Assembly: GCF_002954685.1 (NCBI RefSeq)
Contig: NZ_MSCN01000001.1
Span: 2,436,429-2,500,428 of the forward strand
Reading direction: 5' to 3'
DNA length: 64,000 bases
Source of the DNA: Polaribacter porphyrae
GTDB lineage: Bacteria > Bacteroidota > Bacteroidia > Flavobacteriales > Flavobacteriaceae
The notes beneath the pieces were generated by a model that saw nothing but the letters and a program-made list of their open reading frames with translations, searched no databases and had not been told where the DNA came from. Below, piece after piece: positions 26,079 to 35,303 of the stretch. Both the position numbers and the translations under genes were made by a program. Positions within the stretch are counted from its first letter, which is position 1. Every line of letters begins with the position of its first letter.

Positions 26079-26900
26079 ATGAAACATTCAGAATTCAATT
26101 TCAATATTTATAACACCAAATTTTACGGTCAAACTTGGACAGCAAATACTACTAAAGCTGTTGTTGTTTTAGTTCATGGAATGGGAGAACATTCTGCACG
26201 TTATCAACATGTAGCTCAAAAATTAACCGATAATAATTTTTCTGTAGTAGCCTTTGATCATTTTGGCCATGGTAAAACAGCAGGAAAACGTGGTCATAAT
26301 CCAAATTTTGAAGCTGTTTTAGAAAGCGTTAACAAAACAATAGAAAAAGCGAAAAAGTTGTTTCCTGAAAAACCTATTTTCTTGTATGGGCATTCTATGG
26401 GTGGAAATGTTGTTATAAATTATGTTCTTAAAAAGACTTCTAATTTAAATGGCGTAATTGCAACAAGTCCGTTTTTACAATTGGCTTTTGAACCACCTAA
26501 AATTAAATTGGCAGTTGGTAAATTGCTACAAAAAATTGCACCTTCTATGACAATGAGTAATGAATTGAATGCAAATCATATTTCTAGAGACAAAACTGAA
26601 GTTGATGCGTACATCAATGATCCTTTAATTCATAATAAAATAAGTCCAAATTTTTCTTTAACCTTTATTGACACTGGAAAATGGGCGATTGAAAATGCTA
26701 ATAAATTAATGATGCCAATGTTTCTCTTACATGGAACTGATGATAAAATAATTGATTTTAAGGGCACACAAGAATTTGCAAATAATACTAATAAAGCAAC
26801 TCTAAAACTATACAAAGATGGTTATCATGAATTGCATAACGATTTATGCAAAGTAGAAATGCTAGAAGATGTTGTAAACTGGTTAAATGCTAAACTTTAA
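26079..26900 (+). CDS. Alpha/beta hydrolase, monoacylglycerol-lipase-like
   Basis: 273 aa, cytoplasmic (no signal). VVLVHGMGEHSARYQHVAQKL is the oxyanion HGMGEHS motif of monoglyceride lipases. The nucleophile is in YGHSMGGNVV, the acid in LHGTDDKIIDF and the His in GYHELHNDL. It probably acts on lysolipids or monoacylglycerols. It starts 2 nt after the pseudopilin-like gene, the fourth gene of a pabB-led run. Confidence 0.88.
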   Translation: MKHSEFNFNIYNTKFYGQTWTANTTKAVVVLVHGMGEHSARYQHVAQKLTDNNFSVVAFDHFGHGKTAGKRGHNPNFEAVLESVNKTIEKAKKLFPEKPIFLYGHSMGGNVVINYVLKKTSNLNGVIATSPFLQLAFEPPKIKLAVGKLLQKIAPSMTMSNELNANHISRDKTEVDAYINDPLIHNKISPNFSLTFIDTGKWAIENANKLMMPMFLLHGTDDKIIDFKGTQEFANNTNKATLKLYKDGYHELHNDLCKVEMLEDVVNWLNAKL

Positions 26901-26909
26901 TTACAATTT

Positions 26910-26966
26910 TTCTGAATATGTTTCAGAATCTTGAAGATTATAGATTCCTGTTTCTACAGGAATGAC
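26910..26966. repeat. Intergenic palindromic repeat before tilS
   Basis: Two adjacent hairpins: TTCTGAA / TTCAGAA (26910-26928), and ATTCCTGT / ACAGGAAT (26944-26963) continuing to GACAAG. The second has the form of short dispersed palindromes (ATTCCTG...CAGGAATGAC) common in bacterial intergenic DNA. An ATG at 26962 lies inside its right arm, so it is unlikely to be the tilS start. Confidence 0.6.
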
Positions 26967-27000
26967 AAGCCAACTAAAATTCTTACTTTTGAAGGTACAA

Positions 27001-28317
27001 ATGCTTCAAAAATTCACAAAACATATCAATATTAATTTTCCTTTTTTAAAGGATGCATCATTATTAATGACCATTTCTGGAGGTTTAGATTCTGTAGTTT
27101 TAACTCATCTTTTAAATACTTTAAATTTTGATGTTTCTTTAGCACATTGTAATTTTAAATTACGAGAAAAAGAAAGTGATTTAGATGAGAAATTTGCGAT
27201 AAAATTATCTCAAAAATCATGTAATCAGATTTTTACAAAAAAATTTGACACTAATCAATTTGCAATTAAAAATAAACTTTCTACTCAAATTGCAGCTAGA
27301 GAGTTACGCTACAGTTGGTTTCAAGTACTTGCTGCAAAACACAATTTCGATTATATCTTAACAGCACATCATGCAGATGATAATTTAGAAACATTTCTAA
27401 TTAACTTAACAAGAGGAACAGGTCTAGAAGGTTTTACAGGAATACCTACAAAAAACGAAAATATTATTAGACCTCTACTCCCATTTTCTAGAGATGAAAT
27501 TTTAGCTTATGCAACAAAAAACAACTTAACTTGGAGAGAAGATGCTAGTAATGCATCAACAAAATATATTCGAAATAAAATAAGACATCAGGTACTTCCA
27601 ATATTAAAAGAAATTAATCCTAGCTTATTAAGCTCTTTTTCTAAAACTTTAAATCATTTACAAGAATCTAAAAAGATTGTTGAAGATAGAATTAATGAAG
27701 TTTCTAGTGAAATTCTACAATCTGAAAATGGTATTATTAAATTTGATATTGCCAAGTTAACCTCACTTTCAAATCCAAAAGCTTACTTATATCAACTTTT
27801 AAAAAAATATAATTTTACAGAGTGGAATGACGTTGTAAATTTGTTAGATGCTGAATCTGGAAAATATGTTATTTCTAGTTCTCATCAATTAATTAAAGAC
27901 AGAGATTTTTTACTTTTATCTAAAAATAAAGATGTCACTTTGAGTAAAGTCGAAAGTTTTTTTCAAATTGATAAAAATACATCAGAAATTACAAAACCAA
28001 TTCATTTAGTTTTTAAAGAAGTAGACGAAAAATCAACACAAAAAAAACAAGCAATTCTGGTTGATAAAGATTTGTTAAAGTATCCTTTAATACTAAGGAA
28101 ATGGAAAAATGGAGACTATCTTTATCCAACAGGAATGCAAGGAAAAAAGAAGTTGAGCAAATTTTTTAAAGATGAAAAATTTTCACTTTTAGAAAAACAA
28201 AATGCTTGGCTACTTTGTAATGCTGAAAATGAGATTATTTGGGTTATTAATCATAGACAAGATAGACGTTCATCAGTAAATATAAACACAAAAAATATTT
28301 TACAAATAACTTTATAA
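27001..28317 (+). CDS. tilS: tRNA(Ile)-lysidine synthase
   Basis: 438 aa from the ATG at 27001; the upstream in-frame ATG at 26962 falls in a palindromic repeat. PP-loop motif SGGLDSVVL, then AHCNFKLREKESDLDEKF, TAHHADDNLETFLINLTRGTGLEG and the C-terminal TilS domain (LILRKWKNGDYLYPTGMQGKKKLSKFFKDEK). The enzyme changes C34 to lysidine in the CAU anticodon of tRNA-Ile. Essential in most bacteria. dsbD follows 2 nt after the stop. Confidence 0.95.
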   Translation: MLQKFTKHININFPFLKDASLLMTISGGLDSVVLTHLLNTLNFDVSLAHCNFKLREKESDLDEKFAIKLSQKSCNQIFTKKFDTNQFAIKNKLSTQIAARELRYSWFQVLAAKHNFDYILTAHHADDNLETFLINLTRGTGLEGFTGIPTKNENIIRPLLPFSRDEILAYATKNNLTWREDASNASTKYIRNKIRHQVLPILKEINPSLLSSFSKTLNHLQESKKIVEDRINEVSSEILQSENGIIKFDIAKLTSLSNPKAYLYQLLKKYNFTEWNDVVNLLDAESGKYVISSSHQLIKDRDFLLLSKNKDVTLSKVESFFQIDKNTSEITKPIHLVFKEVDEKSTQKKQAILVDKDLLKYPLILRKWKNGDYLYPTGMQGKKKLSKFFKDEKFSLLEKQNAWLLCNAENEIIWVINHRQDRRSSVNINTKNILQITL

Positions 28318-28319
28318 TA

Positions 28320-30281
28320 ATGAAGAAATTCATCACACTTTTCATCTTTTTGTCTACATTGGTTTTAAATGCACAAACTGCAGAAGAACCTATAAAAATA
28401 AGTACTTCAGTAAAAAAAATATCTGATACAGAATATGATATCATTTTTGATGCAAAACTATACAAAGGGTGGTATTTATATTCTCAATATAATCCTGATG
28501 AAGCATCTTTACCTTTGGTAATTTCGATTGTAGAAGGAGAAACTGGTTATAAATTAATAGGCAAAGCTGATGAAAAAGATACTTTTAAAAAGTATTCTGA
28601 AGTTTGGGAAAAAGAAGAAATAGTTTTTAAAGATAAAGCAATAATTACACAAAGAATTCAACTAACAAATAAAGAAATTACACAAATAAAACTGAATTTC
28701 TTTGGGCAAGTTTGTGAAACAGCCTGTATAAATATTGATGAACCTTTTACACTTTCTCTAACTAAAAATGAAATTAATATTTCAAATTCGGTTGATGAAA
28801 GAAGTTCTGCTTTAACAAAACAATTAAAATTAAATTTAAAAAATACATCACTTTTAAAAAATGTTGCAAACACAAAATCCGAGAATGCAAATGGCTTATT
28901 TAGTATCTTTTTCCTTGGTTTTATAGGCGGTTTATTAGCTTTATTAACACCTTGTGTTTTCCCAATGATACCTTTAACAGTTTCATTTTTTACAAAACAA
29001 TCTCAAAATAAAAGCAAAGGTATTTTTAATGCTATTCTGTATGGGTTTTTTATTGTTCTCATCTACATTTTATTGAGTTTACCTTTTCATTTTTTAGATA
29101 ATTTAGACCCAGAAATTTTAAATACAATTTCAACTAATGTTTGGTTAAATATTTTCTTTTTTGCGGTTTTGGTGTTTTTCGCTTTTTCGTTCTTCGGATT
29201 TTATGAAATTACACTACCAAGTTCTTGGGGAAACAAAATGGATTCTGCCTCATCTATTGGAGGAATTATCGGAATCTTTTTTATGGCGTTAACTTTAGCT
29301 ATTGTTTCGTTTTCATGTACAGGACCAATTTTAGGTTCTTTATTAGCAGGTTCTTTAACTTCAGATGGTGGAGCAACACAACTCACAGCTGGCATGTCTG
29401 GTTTTGGTTTGGCTTTAGCCTTGCCTTTTGCGTTATTTGCATTGTTTCCTAATTGGCTAAACTCTTTACCAAAATCTGGTGGATGGTTAAATACTACCAA
29501 AGTAGTTTTAGGTTTTTTAGAACTTGCTCTGGCATTTAAATTTTTATCAAATGCAGATTTAGTTGCTCATTGGGGTTTATTAAAACGCGAAGTATTTATC
29601 GGAATTTGGATTATTATTTTTATAGGTTTAGCCTTGTATTTGTTTGCAAAAATTAAATTCCCTCATGATTCTCCTATAAGAAAATTATCCTTTGCAAGAA
29701 TTTCATTTGGTGTTTTGGTTATCTCTTTTGTCATCTATATTACTCCAGGAATTTTAAAAAACCCTACTTGGAATTTAAGTTTATTAAGTGGTTTTCCTCC
29801 TCCTCAATTCTATAGTATTTATGAGCAAGAAACAGATTGTCCTTTAGGTTTAGAATGCTACAAAGATTTTGAAGAAGGCCTTGTTGTGGCTAAACAAAAA
29901 AACAAACCAATCTTATTAGATTTCACAGGTTGGGCTTGCGTAAACTGTAGAAAAATGGAAGAAAATGTTTGGAGTGTTCCTAATATTTATGAAACCTTAA
30001 AAAATGATTATATCCTAATATCATTATATGTTGATGATAATGAAAAAGAATTACCAACAAACCAACAGTTCGATTTTTTAAAACCAAATGGAAAAGTAAA
30101 AAGAATTAAAACTGTGGGTGATAAATGGTCAACATTTCAAGTAATAAATTTTAAAAACGCTTCACAACCTTATTATGTTCTATTAAGTCCAAATTTAGAA
30201 GTTTTAAATACTGCACAACAATACACTGACAATGAAACTTATTATACTTGGTTGCAAGAAGGTTTACGAAATTTTAAGTAA
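28320..30281 (+). CDS. dsbD: Thiol:disulfide interchange protein DsbD
   Basis: 653 aa with all three domains. Signal peptide (1-19), N-terminal DsbD-alpha with CETAC (residues about 131-135). The eight-helix CcdA-like part has TPCVFPMIPLTVSFF and FSCTGPILGSLLAG, the two intramembrane cysteines. The C-terminal thioredoxin has GWACVNCRKME. It moves electrons from cytoplasmic thioredoxin to periplasmic proteins. Separated by 2 nt from tilS. Confidence 0.93.
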   Translation: MKKFITLFIFLSTLVLNAQTAEEPIKISTSVKKISDTEYDIIFDAKLYKGWYLYSQYNPDEASLPLVISIVEGETGYKLIGKADEKDTFKKYSEVWEKEEIVFKDKAIITQRIQLTNKEITQIKLNFFGQVCETACINIDEPFTLSLTKNEINISNSVDERSSALTKQLKLNLKNTSLLKNVANTKSENANGLFSIFFLGFIGGLLALLTPCVFPMIPLTVSFFTKQSQNKSKGIFNAILYGFFIVLIYILLSLPFHFLDNLDPEILNTISTNVWLNIFFFAVLVFFAFSFFGFYEITLPSSWGNKMDSASSIGGIIGIFFMALTLAIVSFSCTGPILGSLLAGSLTSDGGATQLTAGMSGFGLALALPFALFALFPNWLNSLPKSGGWLNTTKVVLGFLELALAFKFLSNADLVAHWGLLKREVFIGIWIIIFIGLALYLFAKIKFPHDSPIRKLSFARISFGVLVISFVIYITPGILKNPTWNLSLLSGFPPPQFYSIYEQETDCPLGLECYKDFEEGLVVAKQKNKPILLDFTGWACVNCRKMEENVWSVPNIYETLKNDYILISLYVDDNEKELPTNQQFDFLKPNGKVKRIKTVGDKWSTFQVINFKNASQPYYVLLSPNLEVLNTAQQYTDNETYYTWLQEGLRNFK

Positions 30282-30322
30282 ATTGGTATGAATTTTGATA
30301 CAATTATGTAAAGCCAAACATT

Positions 30323-30709
30323 ATGAAAATAAAATATCAAATACTATTACTTACTTTATTATTCAGTTTTTCTTTCAGTGCTCAAAAAAAGAACACTCAC
30401 CAATCAAAAAAAATAACTAGTATTTATACGTTCTCTAGTTTCTCTAATAATGCTAACTCATTTACGAATTTCAATAAAAAACTAAAATTGAATAATCTTC
30501 GTTTTGTGTATTTAAATCAAGATGGTTTAGACTTAAATTTATTTTCTTTCAATTTTAGAGATATTGGTGTTACCCCTTCAAAATTTATTTATGATGACTA
30601 TATATCTTATAGAGATGAATACTTACTTAAGGGTTGGATAAGAAAACACGATCCCACTCATTGGAATTTACAATGCCCAAACCCACTTAACATACAACCA
30701 ACCCAATAA
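30323..30709 (+). CDS. Hypothetical secreted protein
   Basis: 128 aa, signal peptide residues 1-20 (LLLTLLFSFSFSAQ). The mature part is Asn/Ser/Phe-rich (TFSSFSNNANSFTNF, LNLFSFNFRDIG), with one cysteine near the C-terminus. No family recognised. It lies 41 nt after dsbD on the same strand and 158 nt before ppc. A hairpin TCAGAAA / TTTCTGA after the stop has no U-tract, so it is only a weak terminator. Confidence 0.55.
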   Translation: MKIKYQILLLTLLFSFSFSAQKKNTHQSKKITSIYTFSSFSNNANSFTNFNKKLKLNNLRFVYLNQDGLDLNLFSFNFRDIGVTPSKFIYDDYISYRDEYLLKGWIRKHDPTHWNLQCPNPLNIQPTQ

Positions 30710-30823
30710 AAAAATAACAAATTCAAAAGTTTTTATCAGAAATTAAGCATTTCTGAAAATTAAGCTAAAATTCTATCGTTTTCGTAAATTTTAAACTAAT
30801 TATTCATAAAAACCTAGGTTCTT

Positions 30824-30831
30824 TATTTTTG
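30824..30831 (+). promoter_or_regulatory. Candidate -7 box for ppc
   Basis: TATTTTTG fits TAnnTTTG, 36 nt before the ppc ATG. No clear -33 box. Confidence 0.3.
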
Positions 30832-30867
30832 GTTTTTTGTAATTTCACAGCATAAAATTCAAGGATT

Positions 30868-33447
30868 ATGTCTGCATTACCAAAATTGACAAGGTTTAAC
30901 GATAATGTGTTGTCTAAATATCAAATTTACAACAGCATATTTATCACACTTCCTTTTGATACTATAAATAACACTGGTGTCTTGTTGCCTTTGTTTCATA
31001 AATTATGTGAAAAAGGATTTCAAAAAGGGAAAAACCCAACAGAAATCGTTGAGAAATTTTTTAAGAAATTTCAAGATAATCCTACAGAAAAAGAAAAAAA
31101 AGATTTACTGTTTCAGTTTATTCAATACATAGAACGTCAAGTTGTTTTGTTTGATGCTATTGAAGATGCAGCATTCCCTATTGTAAATAATATGGATGGT
31201 TTTGGTACACTTCGTAACTCAAAAGAAACAGCCATTTTAAGTGATAAAAAAGAAGAACTAAAAAAATATTTAGAAGAATTTAAAGTTAGAGTTGTACTTA
31301 CTGCACATCCTACTCAATTTTATCCAGGTTCAGTTTTAGGTATTATTACTGATTTAGATAAAGCGATTCAAAATGATGATTTATTACTCATCAAAAAATT
31401 ATTAGCTCAACTTGGTAAAACTCCTTTTTATAAAAAGAAAAAGCCAACGCCTTATGATGAAGCTGTTAGTTTAATTTGGTATTTAGAAAATGTATTTTAC
31501 GATTCTGTAAGTAAAATTTACAACTATATTCAACATCACATTTATGATGGTCATCCAACAGATAATGAAATTATAGATTTAGGTTTTTGGCCTGGAGGAG
31601 ATAGAGATGGAAATCCGTTTGTGACTACTCAAATTACGTTAGATGTTGCAGAACGTTTGCGTCAATCAATCTTAAGAAATTATTATAGAGATGTTAGACG
31701 TTTAAAAAGACGTTTTACTTTTGATGGAGTTCAAGAAATTTTAGCAAGAGTTGAAAAGCGTTTGTACAAACATGTTGTTAGAAGCTATACAAAAGTGAAT
31801 TTCTCTCAAAAAATTCTTTTATCAGAACTTGAAGCCGCACGTAAAATCATTGTAGCAAAACACGATTCATTATTTGTAGAAGAATTGAATGATTTTATTA
31901 ATAAAGTACGCATTTTTGGTTTCCATTTTGCGACTTTAGATATTAGACAAGATAGCAGAGTACATCATAAAGCATTCACCCAAATTGTAACAGATTTGCT
32001 TGCTGCTGGCGATACTACTTTCCCTAAAAACTATCACCACTTATCAGAAGAAGAACAGATTGAGATTTTGGCAATTATTAAAGGAAATATAGACCCTGAA
32101 GTTCTTACAGATGAAATGTCTAAAAAAACTATCAAGTCTATCTATGCTTTAAAAACCATTCAACAAAGAAATGGAGAACGTGGTGCAAACAGGTATATTA
32201 TTAGTAATAACCAAACTGCACTCAACGTAATGCAAACGTTTGCTATGCTTAATTTATGTGGTTTTGAAAACGAATTACCTGTTGATGTTATTCCTCTTTT
32301 TGAAACCGTAGACGATTTAGAAAATTCCGAAAATGTAATGCGAACTTTATACTCTAATAGAGCTTACAGACATCATTTATCTAAAAGAAAAAACAAACAA
32401 ACCATTATGTTAGGTTTTTCTGATGGAACAAAAGATGGTGGTTATTTAATGGCAAACTGGGGGATTTTTAAAGCAAAAGAAGCCTTAACAAGGGTTTCTA
32501 GAGAATTTGATATTGAAGTAATTTTCTTTGACGGACGTGGAGGACCACCAGCAAGAGGTGGAGGAAAAACACATCAATTTTACGCTTCTTTAGGACCAAC
32601 TATTGAAGACAAAGAAATTCAATTAACCATACAAGGACAAACCATTAGTTCCAATTTTGGTACCCAAGACTCTGCTCAATACAATTTAGAACAATTGTTA
32701 AGTTCTGGTATAAAAAATGAGGTTTTTACAAAAGATCAAATTAATGGAACTCATAGAGACTTAATCGAAGATTTAGCCTCTACTAGTTATCAAGCTTATG
32801 TAGATTTTAAAAAACATCCATGCTTTTTACCGTATTTAGAAAAAATGAGTACCTTAAAATACTATGCAAAGACAAATATTGGTAGTAGACCCAGTAAACG
32901 CTCTAATTCTGATACCCTAGATTTTTCTCAATTAAGAGCGATACCCTTTGTAGGTAGTTGGAGTCAATTAAAACAAAATGTGCCAGGTTTTTTTGGTGTA
33001 GGTACAGCTTTAAAAAAATACGAAGACGCTGGTAGATTTGATGAGATTGTAGCGTTTTATAATTCATCCGATTTCTTTAAAACTTTGTTAGAAAATAGTA
33101 TGATGAGTTTAACCAAATCTTTCTTTGGATTAACCTCTTACATGGCAGACGATGAAATTTATGGTGATTTCTGGAAATTGATTCATGAAGAATATCAAAC
33201 AACTAAACGTTTATTATTAAAACTAACTGGTCATTCTGAATTAATGGAGAATTTCCCAGTAGGAAAAGCTTCAATTGAAATTCGTGAAAAAATCGTTTTA
33301 CCATTGTTAACCATTCAGCAATATGCTCTTAAAAAAGTACAAGATTTGCAGAAAACCGAAGGTAATGAAGCAGAGATTGAAGTATTTGAAAAAATGGTAA
33401 TGCGTTCTTTATTTGGTAATATTAATGCTAGTCGGAATTCGGCTTAA
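30868..33447 (+). CDS. ppc: Phosphoenolpyruvate carboxylase, Bacteroidota-type variant
   Basis: 859 aa, anaplerotic formation of oxaloacetate from PEP and bicarbonate. The catalytic His is in VVLTAHPTQF, and FWPGGDRDGNPFVT is intact. Several hallmark loops differ from the classical enzyme: LGFSDGTKDGG in place of GYSDSNKDAG, FFDGRGGPPARGGGKTH in place of FHGRGGTVGRGGGP (His to Asp), IQGQTISSNFG in place of the QGE loop, and the C-terminus RNSA rather than RNTG. I regard it as active but divergent. Monocistronic with its own terminator. Confidence 0.9.
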   Translation: MSALPKLTRFNDNVLSKYQIYNSIFITLPFDTINNTGVLLPLFHKLCEKGFQKGKNPTEIVEKFFKKFQDNPTEKEKKDLLFQFIQYIERQVVLFDAIEDAAFPIVNNMDGFGTLRNSKETAILSDKKEELKKYLEEFKVRVVLTAHPTQFYPGSVLGIITDLDKAIQNDDLLLIKKLLAQLGKTPFYKKKKPTPYDEAVSLIWYLENVFYDSVSKIYNYIQHHIYDGHPTDNEIIDLGFWPGGDRDGNPFVTTQITLDVAERLRQSILRNYYRDVRRLKRRFTFDGVQEILARVEKRLYKHVVRSYTKVNFSQKILLSELEAARKIIVAKHDSLFVEELNDFINKVRIFGFHFATLDIRQDSRVHHKAFTQIVTDLLAAGDTTFPKNYHHLSEEEQIEILAIIKGNIDPEVLTDEMSKKTIKSIYALKTIQQRNGERGANRYIISNNQTALNVMQTFAMLNLCGFENELPVDVIPLFETVDDLENSENVMRTLYSNRAYRHHLSKRKNKQTIMLGFSDGTKDGGYLMANWGIFKAKEALTRVSREFDIEVIFFDGRGGPPARGGGKTHQFYASLGPTIEDKEIQLTIQGQTISSNFGTQDSAQYNLEQLLSSGIKNEVFTKDQINGTHRDLIEDLASTSYQAYVDFKKHPCFLPYLEKMSTLKYYAKTNIGSRPSKRSNSDTLDFSQLRAIPFVGSWSQLKQNVPGFFGVGTALKKYEDAGRFDEIVAFYNSSDFFKTLLENSMMSLTKSFFGLTSYMADDEIYGDFWKLIHEEYQTTKRLLLKLTGHSELMENFPVGKASIEIREKIVLPLLTIQQYALKKVQDLQKTEGNEAEIEVFEKMVMRSLFGNINASRNSA

Positions 33448-33469
33448 ACTATCATTTAAAAATATATAC

Positions 33470-33502
33470 AAAGTGTAACTTTAAAAGGTTGCACTTTTTT
33501 TT
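33470..33502 (+). terminator. Intrinsic terminator of ppc
   Basis: Stem AAAGTGTAAC / GTTGCACTTT (one G-T pair), 8-nt loop, then a T8 run. Confidence 0.8.
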
Positions 33503-33528
33503 GTTATTTTTTTAGAATAATACCTTTA

Positions 33529-35205
33529 TTATTTATTTAACATAGAAATACTATCAGCCATTATTAAGGCATTGTAAGCATTCAAAATTTTCCCAGATTT
33601 AGAAAGCTTATTGAAAGGAGTAGTATTATTCTTATTCTCTTTTGTAGGTGTTTTTACTTCAATAGAAAATTCTAATCCAGAGTCCATTAAAATTTTTTTA
33701 ACTTGAGAAGCCTTTAATTCAGGATAATAAGAGTAAATTAATGCTGCAACTCCAGAAGTAATAGCTGAGGATAGAGAAGTGCCGCTATCAAACTTGTATT
33801 TATTTTTTGGCATGGTCGTGTAAATTTTTTGCCCTGGAGCGAATAAATCCACATCTATATTTCCATAATTTGAGTAATATGACATTAACTCCTTGTTTAA
33901 TGAACTGGATGAAGAACCAACTAGCAAGAAATTATCTGAAATTTCTTCATTATTACTAATATTATCTATTGGGAAATAATTGTTAAACTCATTTAAATTA
34001 TAACTAGAATTTCCAGCAGAAGAAACAATTAGAACATCATTCTTTTCAGCATATTTAATAGCCTCAAAAACCCATTCTTTGTGAAGAGAAAAGTTTTTAC
34101 CAAAACTCATATTAATAACTTTTGCTCCATTATCAGTAGCATACTTTATTGCTAAAGCAATGTCTTTGTCATTCTCTTCTCCATTAGATGAAATTGCAAT
34201 TGGCATTATTTTAATGTTTTCAGATATGCCATCAATACCAATATTATTTTCTCTTTTAGCCGCAATTAATCCTGCTATTAGAGTCCCATGATAAAATTCA
34301 TTAATGTTATTACTGATATGCTTATTTCCATAACTTTTGAAGTTTATGTTGTTTGGGAAAGAGTCTATATCTAATCTGTCAAAATAATCTAAATTATAAG
34401 TTTTATCTATTTTATTGATAACCCCTTTTCTATAATTATTAATCCACTCTTCAGATAAATCATACTTTATAAAGTCAGAGAGAAAATATGCGTGATTTGC
34501 TAGTTTCTTATTTTCTATTTTGTATAAATTATATAAACTATCTAAACTTTTAGTATTATAATTTTCTTTAGGAAATATATGTTTTAACGCTTTTTTTGCT
34601 GCTGGATATCCATTGTACAAAAAATCTGCATACTCTTTATCAGCTTGAATTACCTTCAACTTCTGATTGTAGTATTTTATAGCATCTTGATAAGTTTGAA
34701 ATTCCTTTTTTTGGCTTTCAGCTATCTCATCTTGTTTCTTATCAGCAAATTTTTCACTAAACAACTGAATAATTCTAACACATTCTAAACTTGAATAAAT
34801 TATGTTTTTACCTTTACTATTACCAATAAAGTTCCAACCATTTAAATCATCAATATATCCGTTATTATCATCATCTATACCATTGTTTGGTATCTCATCA
34901 AGATTAACCCAAAATTTACCCTCCAAATCCTCGTGGTTAATATCTATTTCAGTGTCTAAAACTGCGACAATAATTTCTTTTTTCACCTTAATATTTGATA
35001 GTAAACTATCATAAGCACGATTAAGACTTATGCCAGGAATGGAATCTAACAAAACATCTTTTGTAAACCATATTTTAGATTCGACTTCATTCAATTCTTT
35101 TGTTGAATTAAATTTCTGATTAAATTTAATTGGATGATAATGTTTATTTTTATCAGAACAATAAAAAAAGATTATTAGTAAAATTAAATAAAGATATCTT
35201 TTCAT
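33529..35205 (-). CDS. S8 family (subtilisin-like) serine protease, lipoprotein
   Basis: 558 aa. Lipoprotein signal with lipobox FFYC (Cys16). Catalytic triad: D84 in VAVLDTEIDINHEDL, H306 in FYHGTLIAGLIAA, S477 in SGTSLSSAITSGVAAL. The 222-residue gap between Asp and His is far longer than in classical subtilisins, because a charged, helical insertion (residues about 125-290) lies between them. It is likely exposed on the cell envelope. No peptidase inhibitor or partner gene is adjacent. Confidence 0.88.
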   Translation of the reverse strand: MKRYLYLILLIIFFYCSDKNKHYHPIKFNQKFNSTKELNEVESKIWFTKDVLLDSIPGISLNRAYDSLLSNIKVKKEIIVAVLDTEIDINHEDLEGKFWVNLDEIPNNGIDDDNNGYIDDLNGWNFIGNSKGKNIIYSSLECVRIIQLFSEKFADKKQDEIAESQKKEFQTYQDAIKYYNQKLKVIQADKEYADFLYNGYPAAKKALKHIFPKENYNTKSLDSLYNLYKIENKKLANHAYFLSDFIKYDLSEEWINNYRKGVINKIDKTYNLDYFDRLDIDSFPNNINFKSYGNKHISNNINEFYHGTLIAGLIAAKRENNIGIDGISENIKIMPIAISSNGEENDKDIALAIKYATDNGAKVINMSFGKNFSLHKEWVFEAIKYAEKNDVLIVSSAGNSSYNLNEFNNYFPIDNISNNEEISDNFLLVGSSSSSLNKELMSYYSNYGNIDVDLFAPGQKIYTTMPKNKYKFDSGTSLSSAITSGVAALIYSYYPELKASQVKKILMDSGLEFSIEVKTPTKENKNNTTPFNKLSKSGKILNAYNALIMADSISMLNK

Positions 35206-35303
35206 AGAATTATTAGATTTAAGACAAGTATAATTTAAATATCATTCATTTTATATTACAAAACAAAAATTTATTTCTTTTATTTACATTTAAACAAAAA
35301 AAT

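Noticed and set aside
26962..27000. ATG at 26962 as tilS start
   Set aside because: It lies in the right arm of a palindromic repeat and the 13 extra residues do not look like the TilS N-terminus. The ATG at 27001 fits.
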